DNA of 64,000 nucleotides from Kitasatospora aureofaciens (GTDB lineage Bacteria; Actinomycetota; Actinomycetes; Streptomycetales; Streptomycetaceae): positions 186,001 to 250,000 of the forward strand of contig NZ_JAHTKP010000005.1 in NCBI RefSeq assembly GCF_019192735.1, written 5' to 3'. Shown here in pieces: positions 53,804-61,930 of the stretch (positions within the stretch are counted from its first letter, which is position 1; every line of letters begins with the position of its first letter). The notes under the pieces are model-generated. The model searched no databases, was not told the origin of the DNA, and saw only the letters and a list, made by a program, of their open reading frames with translations. Both the position numbers and the translations under genes were made by a program.

Positions 53804-53832
53804 TTGAACCCCTTCCCGCCCAGGGGCAGACT
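53804..53832 (+). promoter_or_regulatory. Probable promoter of the MFS gene
   Basis: ttgaac (53804-53809) and cagact (53827-53832) are 17 bases apart; the -10 ends 8 bases before the ATG at 53841, giving a leaderless or nearly leaderless mRNA. Confidence 0.6.
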
Positions 53833-53840
53833 TGCCGCCC

Positions 53841-55127
53841 ATGGCAGTGGAAACGGAACGGATTCCGGCCCGCCGACGGCGGCCGGGAGACCGTCTCGCC
53901 GTGCTGGGCGAGCACGACTTCCGGTGGTTCTTCACCGGCTATACGACGTCCCTCCTCGGCTCGGCGATGGCCCCGGTGGCGGTGGCCTTCGCGGTGCTCG
54001 ACGGCGGTGGCGGCGGCACCGAGCTGGGCTGGGTGATGGCGGCCCGGATCCTGCCGGTGGTGCTGGTGCTGCTGGCGGGCGGGGTGATCGCGGACCGGCT
54101 CGGCAGCCGCCGGGTGATGCTGGTCTCGGACGTCCTGCGGGGCGCCGTTCAGGCGGTGTTCGCCGGGCTGCTGGCGACCGGCCGGGCGCCCGTCTGGACG
54201 ATGGTGGTGCTGGTCGCCGTGTGGGGGATCGGCGAGGGGCTGTTCATGCCGGGGCTCGGCGCTCTGGTGCCCGACCTGGTGCGCGACAAGGAGTTGCTGG
54301 GCGACGCCAACACCCTGCTGGGGATGGCCCGTTCGGTGGCGACGGTGGCCGGCCCGGCGGCGGCCGGCGTGGTGACGGCGGCGCAGGGGCCGGCGGCGGT
54401 GCTGCTGGTCGACGCGGTGACGTACGGGCTCGGCGCGCTCGCCCTGTTCCGGCTGCGGCTGGCGCTGCCCGCGCCGAGGACGGCGGACGGCGAGCGCGAG
54501 TCGATGCTCGGCGATCTGCGGGCCGGCTGGTCGGAGTTCAGGTCCCGGCCGTGGCTGTGGATCACCACCGTGCAGACGGGACTGTTCAACCTGCTGGTGT
54601 GGGCGCCGTTCCTGATCCTCGGGCCGCTCACCGCGCAGCAGGACCTCGGCGGGGCGCGCGCCTGGGGGCTGGTGATGGGCGTGTACGGGGTCGGGGCGGT
54701 GCTGGGCGGGCTGCTGATGCTGGGGCGCCGGCCGGAGCGGCCGCTGGCGGTGGCGACGGTGGCGACGCTGGGGTGGGCGCTGCCGTCCGGGGCGCTCGCG
54801 GCCGGTGTGGCGCTGCCGTGGGTGGTGGCCGGGGCGCTGGTGGCGGGGGTCGGTTCGGCGGTCTGCGGCACGCTGTACAGCACGACGATGCAGCGCTGGG
54901 TGCCGCCGGAAGTGCTGGGGCGGGTGACGTCGTTCGGGTCGCTGGGGGCGTTCGTGCTGGGGCCGCTCGGGCTGGCCGGAGCAGGTCCGATGGCCAGTCG
55001 GATCGGCACACCCGAAGTGCTGTTGATCGGCACGCTCTGGCAATTCGCGGCCGGTGCCGTGGTGTTGGCGGTACCAGCCGTACGGTCCCGCCCCTGGACG
55101 GGGGACGGCGCGCCCGAAGCCACCTGA
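53841..55127 (+). CDS. MFS transporter (EntS-like)
   Basis: 428 residues, about 12 helices. Motif A VIADRLGSRRVMLVSDVLRG after helix 2 and LLVDAVTYG in the middle match the EntS/MFS_3 exporters that release siderophores or drugs. The ATG at 53841 is supported by the -35/-10 pair just upstream; a TTG at 53832 is the alternative. It is divergent from the degenerate recombinase. Confidence 0.87.
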   Translation: MAVETERIPARRRRPGDRLAVLGEHDFRWFFTGYTTSLLGSAMAPVAVAFAVLDGGGGGTELGWVMAARILPVVLVLLAGGVIADRLGSRRVMLVSDVLRGAVQAVFAGLLATGRAPVWTMVVLVAVWGIGEGLFMPGLGALVPDLVRDKELLGDANTLLGMARSVATVAGPAAAGVVTAAQGPAAVLLVDAVTYGLGALALFRLRLALPAPRTADGERESMLGDLRAGWSEFRSRPWLWITTVQTGLFNLLVWAPFLILGPLTAQQDLGGARAWGLVMGVYGVGAVLGGLLMLGRRPERPLAVATVATLGWALPSGALAAGVALPWVVAGALVAGVGSAVCGTLYSTTMQRWVPPEVLGRVTSFGSLGAFVLGPLGLAGAGPMASRIGTPEVLLIGTLWQFAAGAVVLAVPAVRSRPWTGDGAPEAT

Positions 55128-55297
55128 AGCGACCCCGGGGCGCACCCCCGGCCGGGCGCGGCCCACCGCGCACCGTACCCGGCCGGCCCCGGAGCGTCGC
55201 CGTCCCGCCCGCCGCCCCTCCCGCCCCCGGGCGGCGGGCGCGGCGGGCGGGACGGTCGTACCGTGGAGGGTGCGGGGGTGGACGGAGGAGGTTTGCC

Positions 55298-55531
55298 ATG
55301 CCCGGTTCGCTCACCATCAGCCACCACGAGGCGCCGGTGGCCCTCGACCACACGGACGCCGCGCGGCTCGCCACCGTGCTGGAGGAACTGGCCTATCTGC
55401 TGGAGATCCCGGGCCCGAACCGGATCAACGACGCGCAGCTCACCGTGCTGTGCGAGGGCCGGACGCCGGACCGCGCCGAGCTGTCGCGCTGGTCGCGGGC
55501 GCTCGCGGCGGAGCTGAAGGGGCGGCTCTAG
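55298..55531 (+). CDS. Small conserved-looking protein, 77 aa
   Basis: The ATG at 55298 follows a strong gacggaggagg site. The protein is helical and soluble (DHTDAARLATVLEELAYLLE, then AELSRWSRALAAELKGRL). I do not recognise the family. It lies between the MFS and MGMT genes on the same strand. Confidence 0.65.
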   Translation: MPGSLTISHHEAPVALDHTDAARLATVLEELAYLLEIPGPNRINDAQLTVLCEGRTPDRAELSRWSRALAAELKGRL

Positions 55532-55662
55532 CAGCGGCCATTACGCGTAGGGCCACCACGCGGAACCCGCCGTACGATGGCGCGCGGGGCGGGTGGGTCT
55601 CGCGCGCCTCCCGGGTGCCGGGCCGGCCGGCGGCCGGCCCGGTGGAGGGTGGGGGCCCGAGC

Positions 55663-56208
55663 GTGCCGCAGTCCTGGTCGATGTCCTGGCTGACCGTGCC
55701 GACGCCGCTGCCGAGCGGCCCGATGCGCATCGCCGTGACCCCGCTGGGCGTCGCGGCGGCCGGCTACGGCGGACGGGACGGCGAGACGCCGCCGTGCACC
55801 GACGACGCGAAGATCGCCGCCGTCACCGACCGGATCGGCGCCTATCTGGCGGGCCGCAGCCGGGAGTTGGGCCTGCCGATCGACTGGAGCCTGAGCAGCG
55901 GCCCGCATCGCGCGGTGCTGCAGACGCTTCTGCGCGACGTGCCGTACGGGCTGACCATCACGTACGGCGAACTGGCCTCCCGGAGCGGGGTGTTCGAGGA
56001 CGTGACCGAGCCCGGCCTGGCGGCCCGGACGGTCGGACAGATGATGGCCGCCAACCCCGTCGCGCTGCTGGTGCCCTGCCACCGGGTGGTGGCGGCGGAC
56101 GGGATCGGCGGCTTCGGCGGCGGCCGGGTCGGGATCGAGGTGAAGCGCTGGCTGCTCACCCTGGAAGGGGTCCTGGAGCCGACGCTCGACTGGAACGGCC
56201 CGCTCTGA
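55663..56208 (+). CDS. ogt: Methylated-DNA-[protein]-cysteine S-methyltransferase
   Basis: 181 residues from GTG 55663 (ATG 55681 possible). MGMT repairs O6-alkylguanine by self-methylation. The active-site motif PCHRVV, the helix-turn-helix YGLTITYGELASRSG and the C-terminal GGFGGGRVGIEVKRWLLTLE are intact. The N-terminal domain is short, as in Ogt. A ggagg-like site precedes the GTG at about 12 bases. No Ada regulatory domain. Confidence 0.93.
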   Translation: MPQSWSMSWLTVPTPLPSGPMRIAVTPLGVAAAGYGGRDGETPPCTDDAKIAAVTDRIGAYLAGRSRELGLPIDWSLSSGPHRAVLQTLLRDVPYGLTITYGELASRSGVFEDVTEPGLAARTVGQMMAANPVALLVPCHRVVAADGIGGFGGGRVGIEVKRWLLTLEGVLEPTLDWNGPL

Positions 56209-56316
56209 GCATCCGACTTGCCGTTGCACCGTAGTGCCCGTCAACTCCCTTCCCGCGGGCGGGCTGTTGCGCACCCGGGCGGCGCGGGATGCGGGAGGAT
56301 GGCAGCCGGCATTCCA

Positions 56317-56404
56317 ATGAGTTCGAATAACTCATCGAACAAATATCGACCAGGTGATCTAGTCGTACTATTTGTTCGGTTATTCCGAACCACTCGAATG
56401 AGTG
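56317..56404. promoter_or_regulatory. Inverted-repeat cluster upstream of the encapsulin gene
   Basis: In an unusually AT-rich stretch four inverted repeats follow one another: 56317-56335 (atgagtt/aactcat, spacer 5), 56336-56345 with 56369-56378 (cgaacaaata/tatttgttcg, spacer 23), 56374-56390 (gttcgg/ccgaac, spacer 5) and 56391-56404 (cactc/gagtg, spacer 4). The cluster is 89 bases before the shell gene start. It likely holds promoter and operators; the regulator is unknown. Confidence 0.6.
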
Positions 56405-56492
56405 ATTGCAGGAAACCCTCGAACGGGCCCACCATGAACGTGCACCATGAATATGCAAGGCGACACTTCATCGGGTATGTGAAGGGCTCCCT

Positions 56493-57920
56493 ATGTCGAC
56501 CGAAACCAATGCCGGTATTCCTGCGTCCGCCGGAAATCCGGAGATCCGGCAGCAGCAGAGTCTGAGCACGGCGGGTGCGCGGAACCTCGCCACGACGACC
56601 AAGTCCGCGCCGCAGATGCAGGGCATCAGCCCGCGCTGGCTGCTCAGGAAGCTGCCGTGGGTCCAGGTGTCCGGCGGTACCTACCGGGTGAACCGTCGCC
56701 TGCGCTACTCGGTCGGCCGTGGCCGGGTGAGTTTCGTCAAGACCGGCTCCGAGGTGCGGATCGTCCCGCCGACCCTCGCCGAGGTGCCGGTGCTGCGCGG
56801 CTTCCAGGACGAGGCCGTCCTGGAGGAGCTGGCCGGGCGCTTCGTGCAACGGGAGTTCTCCGCCGGTGACGTGCTGGTCGCGGCCGGGACGCCGATCGAC
56901 GAGGTCTTCATCATCGCGCACGGCAAGCTCGACCGGATCGGAACCGGCAAATACGGCGAGGAGGCGGTCATCGGCAAGCTCGCCGACGGTGACCACCTCG
57001 GCGACGAGGCGCTCCAACAGGAGGACGGCACCTGGCCGTACACGGTGAAGGCGGCCACCGCCGGCACCGTGATGGTGCTCGCCTGGCCCGCCTTCCAGGA
57101 ACTCCATGACCGCTCCGAGGCGCTGCAGCTGCAGATCATGGAGTACCTGAACGGCTTTCAGCAGGCGCAGAACAAGCACGGTGAGGCCGCGATCGACCTC
57201 TCCGCCGGCCACGAGGGCGAGTTCGAGCTGCCCGGCGCCTTCGTCGACTACGAACTCAAGCCGCGCGAGTACGAGCTGAGCGTCGCCCAGACGATCCTCA
57301 AGGTGCACAGCCGGGTCGCCGACCTCTACAACCAGCCGATGAACCAGACCGAGCACCAGCTGCGGCTGACCATCGAGGCGCTGCGCGAGCGCCAGGAGCA
57401 CGAGCTCATCAACAACCCCGAGTTCGGCCTGCTGCAGAACGCCGAGTACGACCAGCGGATCCAGACCCACTCCGGCCCGCCCACGCCGGACGACATGGAC
57501 GACCTGCTCAGCCGCCGCCGCAGCACCAGGATGTTCCTCGCCCACCCCAAGGCGATCGCCGCCTTCGGCCGCGAGTGCAACCGCCGCGGCCTCTGCCCGG
57601 ACACCGTCGAGGTCGACGGCAAGCAGATCAGCTCCTGGCGCGGGGTGCCGATCTTCCCGTGCAACAAGATCCCGATCGTCGGCGGGAACACCAGCTCGAT
57701 CATCGCGATGCGAGTCGGCGAGGACAACCAGGGCGTCATCGGGCTGCACCAGACCGGAATTCCCGACGAATACCAGCCGAGCCTCTCGGTGCGTTTCATG
57801 GGAATCGACGAGAAGGCCATCATCTCGTACCTGGTCAGCGCCTACTATTCGGCCGCGATCCTGGTGCCGGACGCGATCGGCGTCCTGGAGAACGTGGACG
57901 TCGCACAGCGCCGCGACTGA
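56493..57920 (+). CDS. Family 2B encapsulin nanocompartment shell protein
   Basis: 475 residues. The HK97-fold shell is interrupted after residue 95 by a cyclic-nucleotide-binding domain (about 100-220, with [15 protein letters not shown] as the phosphate-binding-cassette-like loop), the defining feature of Family 2B encapsulins. Shell segments resume with [20 protein letters not shown] and end in the A-domain region ([21 protein letters not shown]). The first 55 residues are disordered. It has a gaaggg site. The downstream prenyl synthase is the likely cargo. Confidence 0.93.
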   Translation: MSTETNAGIPASAGNPEIRQQQSLSTAGARNLATTTKSAPQMQGISPRWLLRKLPWVQVSGGTYRVNRRLRYSVGRGRVSFVKTGSEVRIVPPTLAEVPVLRGFQDEAVLEELAGRFVQREFSAGDVLVAAGTPIDEVFIIAHGKLDRIGTGKYGEEAVIGKLADGDHLGDEALQQEDGTWPYTVKAATAGTVMVLAWPAFQELHDRSEALQLQIMEYLNGFQQAQNKHGEAAIDLSAGHEGEFELPGAFVDYELKPREYELSVAQTILKVHSRVADLYNQPMNQTEHQLRLTIEALRERQEHELINNPEFGLLQNAEYDQRIQTHSGPPTPDDMDDLLSRRRSTRMFLAHPKAIAAFGRECNRRGLCPDTVEVDGKQISSWRGVPIFPCNKIPIVGGNTSSIIAMRVGEDNQGVIGLHQTGIPDEYQPSLSVRFMGIDEKAIISYLVSAYYSAAILVPDAIGVLENVDVAQRRD

Positions 57921-58012
57921 CCCGGGAACGGTACTGACCCGGGAACGGTACTGGCCCGGGAACGGTACTGGCCCGGGAACGGTACTGGCCCGGGAACGGT
58001 ACTGGCCCGGGA
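57921..58012. repeat. Five 17-bp tandem repeats between shell and cargo genes
   Basis: Units cccgggaacggtactgg at 57921-57937 (last base a), 57938-57954, 57955-57971, 57972-57988 and 57989-58005, then a partial unit. The array starts immediately after the shell stop codon. Each unit carries the SmaI-like palindrome cccggg. Confidence 0.95.
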
Positions 58013-58057
58013 CGACACCGATCCTGGACGGTCCTGACGCGGGACATTCGAAAAGCC

Positions 58058-58100
58058 GCGCCGCCCGGCCGGGGTACCCACGCCCCTGGCCGGGCGGCGC
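58058..58100 (+). terminator. Strong hairpin between shell and cargo genes
   Basis: 17-bp stem (58058-58074 and 58084-58100) with one G-U pair and a 9-base loop. It could terminate or attenuate transcription from the shell gene, or stabilise the shell mRNA. Confidence 0.65.
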
Positions 58101-58187
58101 CCCTGCGCCTACGGCGCGACCGGCCGGACGCCCTGCGGCAGGGCGGCAACCGGCCACCTCATGACAGGTCATCAGGGGGAGGAACCC

Positions 58188-59237
58188 ATGACGAGCCCCA
58201 CGCTGGAGCGGGACCACAAAGAGGGGCACGAGGCGGCGGAGGTCCTCGCCCGGGCCCGCGGCCTGGTCGACCCGGTCCTGCGGGCCGCCGTCGACTCGCT
58301 GCCGGGCGCGATGCGCAAGGTCGCCGGCTACCACTTCGGCTGGTGGGAGGCCGACGGCTCGCCCTCCGCCGCACCCTCCGGCAAGGCGATCCGGCCGGCC
58401 ATGGTCCTCGCCGCCACCCAGGCGCTCGGCGGCAGCGCGGCCGCCGCCACCGCCGCCGCGGCGGCCGTCGAGCTGGTGCACAACTTCACCCTGCTCCACG
58501 ACGACGTCATCGACCGCGACGATACGCGCCGCCACCGCCCCACCGCCTGGCGGGTCTTCGGCACCACCGAGGCGATCCTGGCCGGTGACGCCATTCACTC
58601 GCTGGCGCTGCGCCTGCTCGCCGAGGACACCCACCCGGCCGCCCTGGTCGCCGTCCGCCGGCTCACCGACTGCGTGGTCGAGCTCTGCGAGGGCCAGCAG
58701 ATCGACTGCGCCTTCGAGCAGCGCAACGACGTCTCGCTCGCCGAGTGCCTGGCGATGGCGGAGGCGAAGACGGGCGCCCTGCTCGGCGCCGCCTGCGCGA
58801 TGGGCGCGCAGTACGGGGGCGCGTCCGAGCAGGCCGCGCAGGCGATGGACGGCTTCGGCCGGCAGATCGGCCTGGCGTTCCAGCTGATCGACGACCTGAT
58901 CGGCATCTGGGGGGATCCGGCGGTCACCGGGAAGCCGGTCGGCGCGGACCTGGTGTCCCGGAAGAAGTCGCTGCCGGTGGTCGCGGCGCTGGGTTCGGGC
59001 ACGGCCGAGGGCGCCCGGCTCGCCGAGCTGTACGCGCTGGAACGCCCGCTGAGCCCCGAGGAGTTGACGCTCTGCGCGGCGGCCGTCGAGGGTGCGGGCG
59101 GGCGCGGCTGGGCGCAGAGCGAGTCCTGCGAGCGGATGGCCGCGGCGATGGACCTGCTGGCCGTGGCCGTCCCCGAGCCGGCCGCGGCGGACGAACTGCT
59201 GGCCCTGGCCGAGCTGGTGACCCGCCGCACGCACTGA
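58188..59237 (+). CDS. Polyprenyl diphosphate synthase, likely encapsulin cargo
   Basis: 349 residues. The ATG at 58188 has a gggggagga site. A trans-prenyltransferase: first Asp-rich motif LLHDDVIDRDD (about residues 103-113), second LIDDLIGIWGD with the final Asp replaced (DDLIG), and KPVGADLVSRKKSLPVV. In Family 2B encapsulin operons such enzymes are packaged inside the shell, usually through a disordered N-terminus. Here that extension is only about 20-25 residues. Product chain length cannot be told. Confidence 0.92.
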   Translation: MTSPTLERDHKEGHEAAEVLARARGLVDPVLRAAVDSLPGAMRKVAGYHFGWWEADGSPSAAPSGKAIRPAMVLAATQALGGSAAAATAAAAAVELVHNFTLLHDDVIDRDDTRRHRPTAWRVFGTTEAILAGDAIHSLALRLLAEDTHPAALVAVRRLTDCVVELCEGQQIDCAFEQRNDVSLAECLAMAEAKTGALLGAACAMGAQYGGASEQAAQAMDGFGRQIGLAFQLIDDLIGIWGDPAVTGKPVGADLVSRKKSLPVVAALGSGTAEGARLAELYALERPLSPEELTLCAAAVEGAGGRGWAQSESCERMAAAMDLLAVAVPEPAAADELLALAELVTRRTH

Positions 59238-59243
59238 CGGCCG

Positions 59244-59284
59244 GGTGGAGTGGGAAGTCGACCGGCCCGACTTCCCACTCCACC
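59244..59284. terminator. Bidirectional terminator
   Basis: Perfect 17-bp arms (59244-59260 and 59268-59284), 7-base loop, between the convergent prenyl synthase and epimerase genes. Confidence 0.9.
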
Positions 59285-59302
59285 AACCGGGTACTCAGGC
59301 TT

Positions 59303-60343
59303 TCACCCGTGCGCGGCCAACAGGCGCTGCTCCTTGGCCGGTTCGATGCCCTGGCGCACCAGAGCCCCCGGCCGCCCCTTGCGCCCCTCGGCGTCGGTGT
59401 CCACGGCCGGCCCGCGCGCCTGCAGCCAGTCCCAGGTGTCCCGCGCGGTCTCGGCGAACGGCCGGCAGCGCAGCCCGGCGGCCTCGGCCCGGCTGGTGTC
59501 GGCGAGCCAGATGCCCGCCATCTCGGGCAGATCCGGGGCCCAGAGCGGGAGTTCGCTCCACGGCTCGACCTTGTCCGGCCCCTCGGCGAGCAGCGGCGCG
59601 TCGTCGACCCACACCAGCTTGGTGCCCGCCGCGCCCGCCACCTCCCGGCAGGTCTCCAGCCACTCCCCGAAGGTGAGCCGACCGGCCGGCGCCGTCGTCA
59701 CGTACCGGCCCGCCGTCCCGGCCGTCAGCAGGTCGAGCCCGAACGCGGCGAAGTCCCGGACGTCGATTACCTGCATCGTTCGCGTCGGATCGCCCGGGGC
59801 GAGGACCCGCCCGCCGCACGCCATCCGCTCCAGCCACCACGGCAGCCGGCCGCCGTTCTCGTACGGTCCGATCAGCAGCCCGCTGTTGAGGATCATGGCG
59901 CGCTCCGCCCCGAACTCCTCCAGCACGGCCCGCTCGCAGCCGGCCTTCAGGACGTTGCTGAACGGCTGGTCGGGCGGGGTGTCGGCGGGGCAGGGGTGCC
60001 GTGGCGAGTCCTCGGTGATCACCTGGGCGGGCCAGTCGGTGAAGGCGTGCACGGAGGAGACGAAGGTGTAGTGGCCGGCCCGCTCGCGCAGCAGCTGGGC
60101 GGAGAGCGCGGCCTGGGCGGGCTGCTGGGCCGAGGTGTCGACGACGGCGTCCCAGCTGCGGCCGTCGACCAGCCGCGCCAGGTCGTCGGCGGAGTCGCGG
60201 TCGCCCCGGACGGACTCGACGCCGGCCAGGTCGGTGGCGCTGACCCCGCGATTGAAGGTGGTCACCTCGTGGCCGCGGTCGAGGGCTTGCGAGGCGAAGG
60301 CGCGTCCGAGGAAGGACGAGCCCCCGAGCAGGAGGATCTTCAT
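59303..60343 (-). CDS. NAD-dependent epimerase/dehydratase family protein
   Basis: 346 residues from the ATG at 60343, with gagaggg upstream. Extended SDR fold: NAD loop LLLGGSSFLGRA at the start, and VDTSAQQPAQA and TFVSSVHAF in place of the classical Tyr-x-x-x-Lys environment. Similar proteins are atypical SDRs close to RNA-binding CSP41 or reductases. The substrate is unknown. It converges with the prenyl synthase and is not clearly part of the encapsulin operon. Confidence 0.83.
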   Translation of the reverse strand: MKILLLGGSSFLGRAFASQALDRGHEVTTFNRGVSATDLAGVESVRGDRDSADDLARLVDGRSWDAVVDTSAQQPAQAALSAQLLRERAGHYTFVSSVHAFTDWPAQVITEDSPRHPCPADTPPDQPFSNVLKAGCERAVLEEFGAERAMILNSGLLIGPYENGGRLPWWLERMACGGRVLAPGDPTRTMQVIDVRDFAAFGLDLLTAGTAGRYVTTAPAGRLTFGEWLETCREVAGAAGTKLVWVDDAPLLAEGPDKVEPWSELPLWAPDLPEMAGIWLADTSRAEAAGLRCRPFAETARDTWDWLQARGPAVDTDAEGRKGRPGALVRQGIEPAKEQRLLAAHG

Positions 60344-60438
60344 ACCGGTCACCCTCTCCCCGCGACGGCCTGAGCATGCCCGGGTTCGCGCTGAGCGGAG
60401 GTGCTGACCGGCCGCACCCCGCATAGCATCCCCTTTAT

Positions 60439-60448
60439 ACATATATGT
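60439..60448. promoter_or_regulatory. Palindrome in an AT-rich promoter region
   Basis: acatatatgt is a perfect palindrome within a 30-base AT-rich stretch (60434-60463), the most AT-rich part of this end of the window. It lies between the divergent epimerase and DUF1254 genes and is a candidate operator. Confidence 0.4.
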
Positions 60449-60494
60449 CCTATATGCACACATGTTCGAATCTCGGTTGGGGAGCAGCGACACC

Positions 60495-61847
60495 ATGGTC
60501 AACCCGGCACTCGTCGACCCGGCCACCATCCGCGCGACCGCCGCCGAAGCATGGGTCCGCGGCTATCCGATCCTGCAGAACTACCGCACCCTGTACGCGC
60601 AGGCGCTGGACGACGCGGACCCGAAGTACGTCGGCGGCTTCGGCGCCTTCCGCCACTACGCGCAGCTGTTCACCCCGGCCAACACCGACATCGTCACCCC
60701 CAACAACGACACCCCGTACTCCTGGGCCTGGCTCGACCTGCGCACCGAGCCATGGGTGCTCTCCGTCCCCGCCGAGGACCGCTACTACGTCCTCCCGGTG
60801 CACGAACTCGACACCGTGTACGCCGGGTTCGTCGGCGCCCGCGCCACCGGCCAGGAGGCCGGGGACTTCCTGGTGGCCGGCCCCGACTGGCAGGGCGAGG
60901 TCCCGGCCGGCATCAAGGGCGTGATCCGCACCGCCACCCGGCTGGTCGGCATCCTCGGCCGCACCTGCCTCGCCGGGACCACCCCCGCCGACATCGCCGA
61001 CCTGCGGGCGATCCAGGAGCAGTACCGGCTGCGCCCGCTGCACGAGTACGCGGGCACCCCGGCACCGGCCCCTGCTCCGGACCCGGTCTGGCCGGTCTGG
61101 CGCGAGGAGGTCATGGACACCATCGAGTTCTTCGGCTTCCTCGACTTCCTGCTCGGCTTCTTCCCGCTCCCGCCCCACCCCGCCGCCGTCCCGCTGCCGC
61201 CCGCCGAACTGGACCTGCGCGGCCGCCTCACCGACCTCGGCATCGACGGCCGCGGCGAGTTCGAGCCCGCCACCCTCCCCCTGGAGGTGCGCGCCGAGAT
61301 CGAGCGCGGCATCGCCGACGGCCGCGCCCGGCTGGACCGCGCCGCCGCGGACCTCCACGACTCGTCCGGCCTCTTCGGAACCCGCGACCGGATCGGCGCC
61401 GACTACCTCGGCCAGGCGCTCGGCGCCAGGCTCGGCCTGTACGGGCTGCCCTCCGAGGAGGCCTGGCACAGCGGTTGGACGGCCGACAGCGAGGGCCACC
61501 GGCCGCCGAACGCCAGCGACCGCGACTACGCCGTCCGCTTCGGCCCCGACGGCCTGCCGCCCGCCCGCTTCTTCTGGTCCGCCACCCTGTACGCGCTCCC
61601 GGACCGCCGGCTGGTCGACAACACCCTCGACCGCTACTCGATCGGCGACCGCACCCCCGGCCTGGTCCGCGACCCGGACGGCGGCCTCACCCTCTACGTC
61701 CAGCACAAGCGCCCCGCCGACGCCCAGCACTCCGCCAACTGGCTGCCCGCGCCGGACGGCCCGTTCACCGTGATCATCCGGATCTACGGCCCGGACGTGG
61801 CCGTGCTCGACGGCCGCTGGCAGCTCCCGCCGCTCACCCCGCGCTGA
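60495..61847 (+). CDS. DUF1254/DUF1214 domain protein 1
   Basis: 450 residues from the ATG at 60495 (ggggag upstream). The DUF1254 N-terminal part has RGYPILQNYRTLY and VTPNNDTPYSWAWLDL; the C-terminal DUF1214 part has YALPDRRLVDNTLDRYSIGD. Members are often secreted, but no signal peptide is seen here. The family is widespread and poorly characterised; some are annotated as cell-envelope or possible hydrolytic proteins. It is followed on the same strand by a second family member. Confidence 0.87.
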   Translation: MVNPALVDPATIRATAAEAWVRGYPILQNYRTLYAQALDDADPKYVGGFGAFRHYAQLFTPANTDIVTPNNDTPYSWAWLDLRTEPWVLSVPAEDRYYVLPVHELDTVYAGFVGARATGQEAGDFLVAGPDWQGEVPAGIKGVIRTATRLVGILGRTCLAGTTPADIADLRAIQEQYRLRPLHEYAGTPAPAPAPDPVWPVWREEVMDTIEFFGFLDFLLGFFPLPPHPAAVPLPPAELDLRGRLTDLGIDGRGEFEPATLPLEVRAEIERGIADGRARLDRAAADLHDSSGLFGTRDRIGADYLGQALGARLGLYGLPSEEAWHSGWTADSEGHRPPNASDRDYAVRFGPDGLPPARFFWSATLYALPDRRLVDNTLDRYSIGDRTPGLVRDPDGGLTLYVQHKRPADAQHSANWLPAPDGPFTVIIRIYGPDVAVLDGRWQLPPLTPR

Positions 61848-61850
61848 CCG

Positions 61851-61915
61851 CCCCGACCTCGGACCCCGCCCCGACCCCGGACCCCGACCCGACCCCGACC
61901 CGACTCCCGGACCCC
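61851..61915. repeat. Pyrimidine/GA-rich short repeats
   Basis: Imperfect repeats of cgaccccgaccc between the two DUF1254 genes; a compositional repeat with no known role. Confidence 0.6.
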
Positions 61916-61930
61916 GACGAAGGACACCCG

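Noticed and set aside
57921..58012. Possible CRISPR array
   Set aside because: The 17-base units are contiguous with no spacers and there are no cas genes.
58188..60343. Terpene biosynthetic cluster
   Set aside because: Only the prenyl synthase is present; no terpene cyclase or methyltransferase adjoins it, and the epimerase converges beyond a strong terminator.
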